Positions 10,886-11,587 of a DNA stretch of 11,587 nt are shown in pieces (the stretch's first letter is position 1; every line of letters starts with the position of its first letter). Source of the stretch: Burkholderiales bacterium. Lineage in GTDB: Bacteria > Actinomycetota > Thermoleophilia > Gaiellales > Gaiellaceae. Location of the stretch: assembly GCA_025935595.1 (NCBI GenBank), contig JAICUZ010000055.1, forward strand, positions 1 to 11,587. The letters run 5' to 3'. The notes beneath the pieces were generated by a model, which worked only from the letters and a program-made list of their open reading frames with translations, searched no databases and was not told the origin of the DNA. A program made the translations under genes and the position numbers.

Positions 10886-11587
10886 GGCTGCGGCGGCCTC
10901 GGCCGCCGCAGCCTTCATGAACACGAGGTCGCCGTTCTGCGCGTCCACGCGAATCGTGTCGCCTTCGCCGAAGTCGCCCTCGAGCAGCCGGAGCGCGAGC
11001 GGGTTCTCGAGCAGCCGTTGGATCGCGCGCTTCAGCGGCCGGGCACCGTAGGTCGGGTCCCAGCCCGCGTCGCCGATCGCCTGCTTCGCGTCGTCTGTCA
11101 GCTCCAGCTCGAGCCCGCGGTCGGCAAGCCGCTCGCGGAGACGTTCGAGCTGCAGCTCGACGATCTCGCCGAGCTGCTCGCGCGAGAGCGCTTTGAACTC
11201 GACGATCTCGTCGATCCGGTTCAGGAACTCCGGGCGGAAGTGCTCGCGCATCGACTCGGCGGTGCGGATGTTCGACGTCATGATCAAGACCGCGTTGCGG
11301 AAGTCGACGGTGCGGCCGTGGCCGTCGGTCAGCCTGCCGTCGTCGAGCACCTGGAGCAGCACGTCGAACACCTCGGCGTGCGCCTTCTCGATCTCGTCGA
11401 GGAGGATCACGCAATACGGACGACGTCGTACGGCTTCGGTCAGCTGGCCGCCCTCGTCGTAGCCGACGTAGCCGGGCGGCGCACCGACGAGGCGCGACAC
11501 GGTGTGACGCTCCTGGTACTCGGACATGTCGATGCGCACCATCGCGTGCTCGTCGTCGAACATGAACTCGGCGAGCGCACGCGCGAG
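10883..11587 (-). CDS. clpB: ClpB disaggregase, C-terminal part (runs off right edge)
   Basis: ClpB is a hexameric AAA+ machine that pulls polypeptides out of aggregates with the help of DnaK. The visible 234 residues are the second nucleotide-binding domain after its Walker A, plus the C-terminal domain. Seen in order: FDDEHAMVRIDMSEYQERHTVSRLVG, the pore loop GYVGYDEGGQLT, Walker B VILLDEIEKAH, VLLQVLDDGRLTDGHGRTVDF, sensor 1 MTSNI, the arginine-finger region FRPEFLNRIDEIV, and sensor 2 YGARPLKRAIQ. The phrase MVRIDMSEY and the DGRLTDGHGRTVDFRN segment favour ClpB over ClpC. The stretch between MTSNI and HFRPEF is shorter than in typical ClpB, and the chain ends in an alanine-rich tail encoded by a perfect palindrome. 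The true start lies beyond the window; the frame is open to the edge. Confidence 0.95.
   Translation of the reverse strand, partial: LARALAEFMFDDEHAMVRIDMSEYQERHTVSRLVGAPPGYVGYDEGGQLTEAVRRRPYCVILLDEIEKAHAEVFDVLLQVLDDGRLTDGHGRTVDFRNAVLIMTSNIRTAESMREHFRPEFLNRIDEIVEFKALSREQLGEIVELQLERLRERLADRGLELELTDDAKQAIGDAGWDPTYGARPLKRAIQRLLENPLALRLLEGDFGEGDTIRVDAQNGDLVFMKAAAAEAAAA
10886..10913. terminator. Perfect 13-bp-arm GC palindrome at the clpB 3' end
   Basis: GGCTGCGGCGGCC and GGCCGCCGCAGCC flank a central TC. It starts ten bases after the Hcp-gene stop and would fold into a very stable hairpin in that transcript. On the minus strand it is coding: it specifies the last clpB residues, Ala4-Glu-Ala4. 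No T-run follows, so it would be a hairpin-only terminator or RNA end stabiliser. Confidence 0.5.

Overview
The window is a gene-dense, very GC-rich bacterial chromosome segment. Many start codons are GTG and one is TTG. Several genes carry a -10-like TANNNT hexamer only 6-10 bases before the start codon, which suggests leaderless mRNAs. The protein set (ROK sugar kinase, LytR-CpsA-Psr enzyme, fused CopC-CopD, short collagen-like exported protein, ClpB) fits a high-GC actinobacterium. My impression is a Thermoleophilia (Gaiellales/Solirubrobacterales)-like lineage, but that is inferred from protein style, not from a marker gene. No tRNA, rRNA, transposase or CRISPR array was seen.

Layout, left to right. 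(1) 1-2030, minus strand: ROK sugar kinase -> rsmI (1-base gap), then an exported M23 peptidase cut by the left edge. The peptidase appears to have its own promoter and a LexA-box-like site. (2) 2055-3221, plus: a LytR-CpsA-Psr cell-wall glycopolymer ligase, divergent from the kinase across 24 bases. (3) 3267-3572, minus: a FmdB-type zinc-ribbon protein, divergent across 45 bases from a 650-residue CopC-CopD fusion with extra C-terminal modules (3618-5570). (4) 5522-5764, minus: an 80-residue membrane-anchored small protein, divergent across only 17 bases from a psuK-psuG pseudouridine catabolism pair (5782-7418, plus, 4-base overlap). (5) 7422-9998, minus: a tight four-gene unit in transcription order: futalosine hydrolase-like nucleosidase, polytopic membrane protein, GYD-domain protein, M29 aminopeptidase. 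(6) 10150-10875, plus: an exported Hcp-like (type VI secretion tube-fold) protein with a collagen-like linker. (7) 10883-11587, minus: the C-terminal part of ClpB, cut by the right edge.

Functional links: PsuK and PsuG together turn pseudouridine into uracil and ribose 5-phosphate. The M23 peptidase and the LytR-CpsA-Psr protein both act on the cell wall. CopC-CopD is predicted to handle copper at the membrane. RsmI modifies 16S rRNA. ClpB disaggregates proteins.

The most unusual points are the signal-peptide-bearing Hcp-like protein with no other secretion gene nearby, and the compact divergent promoters. At 5765-5781 a single near-symmetric TAGCTTA appears able to serve as the -10 element for both strands, placing both predicted transcription starts at the start codons.
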